A program made the translations under genes and the position numbers. Shown one piece after another: positions 5,280 to 6,159 of a DNA stretch of 6,159 nucleotides (position 1 is its first letter; every line of letters starts with the position of its first letter). A model generated the notes under the pieces. The model was not told the origin of the DNA. It saw only the letters and a list, made by a program, of their open reading frames with translations, and ran no database searches. The stretch spans positions 1 to 6,159 of the forward strand of contig ONLC01000135.1 of the NCBI GenBank assembly GCA_900318545.1, in the 5' to 3' direction. The stretch is from an uncultured Eubacteriales bacterium. GTDB taxonomy: Bacteria; Bacillota; Clostridia; Oscillospirales; Ruminococcaceae.

Positions 5280-6159
5280 AGTTGATAGTCAGCTTTTTCA
5301 CACGGATAGTCGGGCCTGCATCGGACACGGGCATAGCCTGACCGTTCTTTCCGCAGGTGCTTACATCGCAGAATTCAAGGTCATTGCCGACAGCGTCGAT
5401 ATTGAAGAGCGTTTCAAAAACGCTGCCTGTCACAACGTTTGCTCTTATCGGCTCTGCGAGCTTGCCGTTTTTTATGCGGTAGCAGCAGTTAGGCTGCATG
5501 GTAAAGGTGCTCTGGCCTGTGCCGTAATTTACGTTATAAACGTAGATGCCGTCTTTAACGCCTGCGATTATCTCCTCAGGGGAGGTGTCTCCTGCTTCCA
5601 TATAGGTGTTGGTCATACGCACCATAGGCGAAAAGCCGAAATCCTGTGCCCTTGAATTTCCTGTAAGCTCCTCACCGAGGGCGGCTGCTGAATTTGCATC
5701 GTGAAGCCTTCCTGTGAGGACACCGTTTTTTATAAGCCATGTTTCCTTCGGCGCTGTGCCCTCGTCATCGTAGGCTATGTATCCCCTGTGGAGCATATCT
5801 CCGCTGTCGCATATTGAAACCAGCTCGCTTCCGACCTTTTTGCCCATTACCCATTCTTCCTGCAGAGTCTTGTCATTGAGCATAAAGTCAGCCTCGCTCT
5901 TGTGTCCGAAGCTTTCGTGGGTGAACAATCCCGTAACAATGGGTGCAAGCACGCAGACATAATCTCCGGGAACAACATCGACTGCATTCTTAGCGTAGTC
6001 AAGATAGCGGTCTATCCTGTCGAGCACCTCCTGCTCATGACCCGAAAGAAGCTTGAAATCCATTCCGCCGACTGTTTTGCCTGCCGATGTTTTTGCATCA
6101 TTCACGAAAATATCGCACCACATATTAATAAAGCACTGCTGATAATCCTGAACTATCTC
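5278..6159 (-). CDS. tldD: TldD zinc metalloprotease subunit, N-terminus cut by window edge
   Basis: The frame is open to the right window edge and ends with TAA at 5278-5280, giving 293 visible residues. The family is about 460-480 long, so roughly the first 170-190 residues are missing. An internal ATG at 6121-6123 is in frame but is not the real start, since the frame continues in TldD-like sequence (ends EIVQDYQQCFIN before it). The zinc motif HESFGH is encoded at 5902-5919 and is followed by KSEAD, matching the HExxxHxxE/D pattern of TldD. The likely third zinc ligand is Cys269 of the visible part, in the CGKNGQAMPV motif near the C-terminus, where E. coli TldD has its ligand Cys. The YDDEGTAPKETWLI box (about 130-144) and the STFTMQPNCCYRIKNG region (about 217-232) are also family-typical. 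It is cytoplasmic and expected to form a heterodimer with the neighbouring TldE. Confidence 0.95.
   Translation of the reverse strand, partial: EIVQDYQQCFINMWCDIFVNDAKTSAGKTVGGMDFKLLSGHEQEVLDRIDRYLDYAKNAVDVVPGDYVCVLAPIVTGLFTHESFGHKSEADFMLNDKTLQEEWVMGKKVGSELVSICDSGDMLHRGYIAYDDEGTAPKETWLIKNGVLTGRLHDANSAAALGEELTGNSRAQDFGFSPMVRMTNTYMEAGDTSPEEIIAGVKDGIYVYNVNYGTGQSTFTMQPNCCYRIKNGKLAEPIRANVVTGSVFETLFNIDAVGNDLEFCDVSTCGKNGQAMPVSDAGPTIRVKKLTIN

Overview
The window looks like chromosomal DNA from a Gram-positive Clostridia bacterium, possibly Ruminococcus or a close relative. The genome assignment is inference. It rests on strong AGGAGG-type ribosome binding sites, near-consensus sigma-A promoters with 17-nt spacers, short intergenic gaps with bidirectional terminators, and protein types common in gut Firmicutes (a flavodoxin-like lipoprotein, a CPBP-family membrane protein, and a TldD/TldE pair). 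There are no RNA genes, insertion sequences, integrases, CRISPR arrays or prophage genes that I can recognise.

Left part (1-1666): a LysR-type regulator truncated at its N-terminus by the window edge runs rightward and meets a leftward metallo-beta-lactamase-fold hydrolase. One hairpin terminator sits between the two convergent genes. The hydrolase has a near-perfect sigma-A promoter at its far end.

Middle (1667-3319): a 301-nt divergent intergenic region separates the hydrolase from a rightward flavodoxin-like lipoprotein gene. Next to that gene, a 14-bp hairpin overlaps the predicted promoter. The lipoprotein gene ends at a perfect hairpin terminator that it shares with a convergent gene for a 149-residue protein I do not recognise, which has its own strong promoter.

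Right part (3320-6159): three leftward genes closely spaced, tldD (cut by the window edge), tldE/pmbA and a CPBP-family membrane protein, with gaps of 12 and 20 nt, form a probable operon. TldD carries the HExxxH zinc motif and a C-terminal Cys; TldE lacks the HExxxH motif, as expected for the partner subunit. TldD/TldE is a known heterodimeric metalloprotease that trims unfolded or modified peptides. The CPBP-family protein keeps two of the three usual active-site motifs but has a changed first one. I see no peptide precursor gene here, so a peptide-maturation role for the three-gene set remains a hypothesis.

Most of the window is ordinary housekeeping or accessory metabolism. The points most worth a second look are the promoter-embedded hairpin, the altered CPBP-family motif beside TldD/TldE, and the exported flavodoxin with an atypical phosphate loop.
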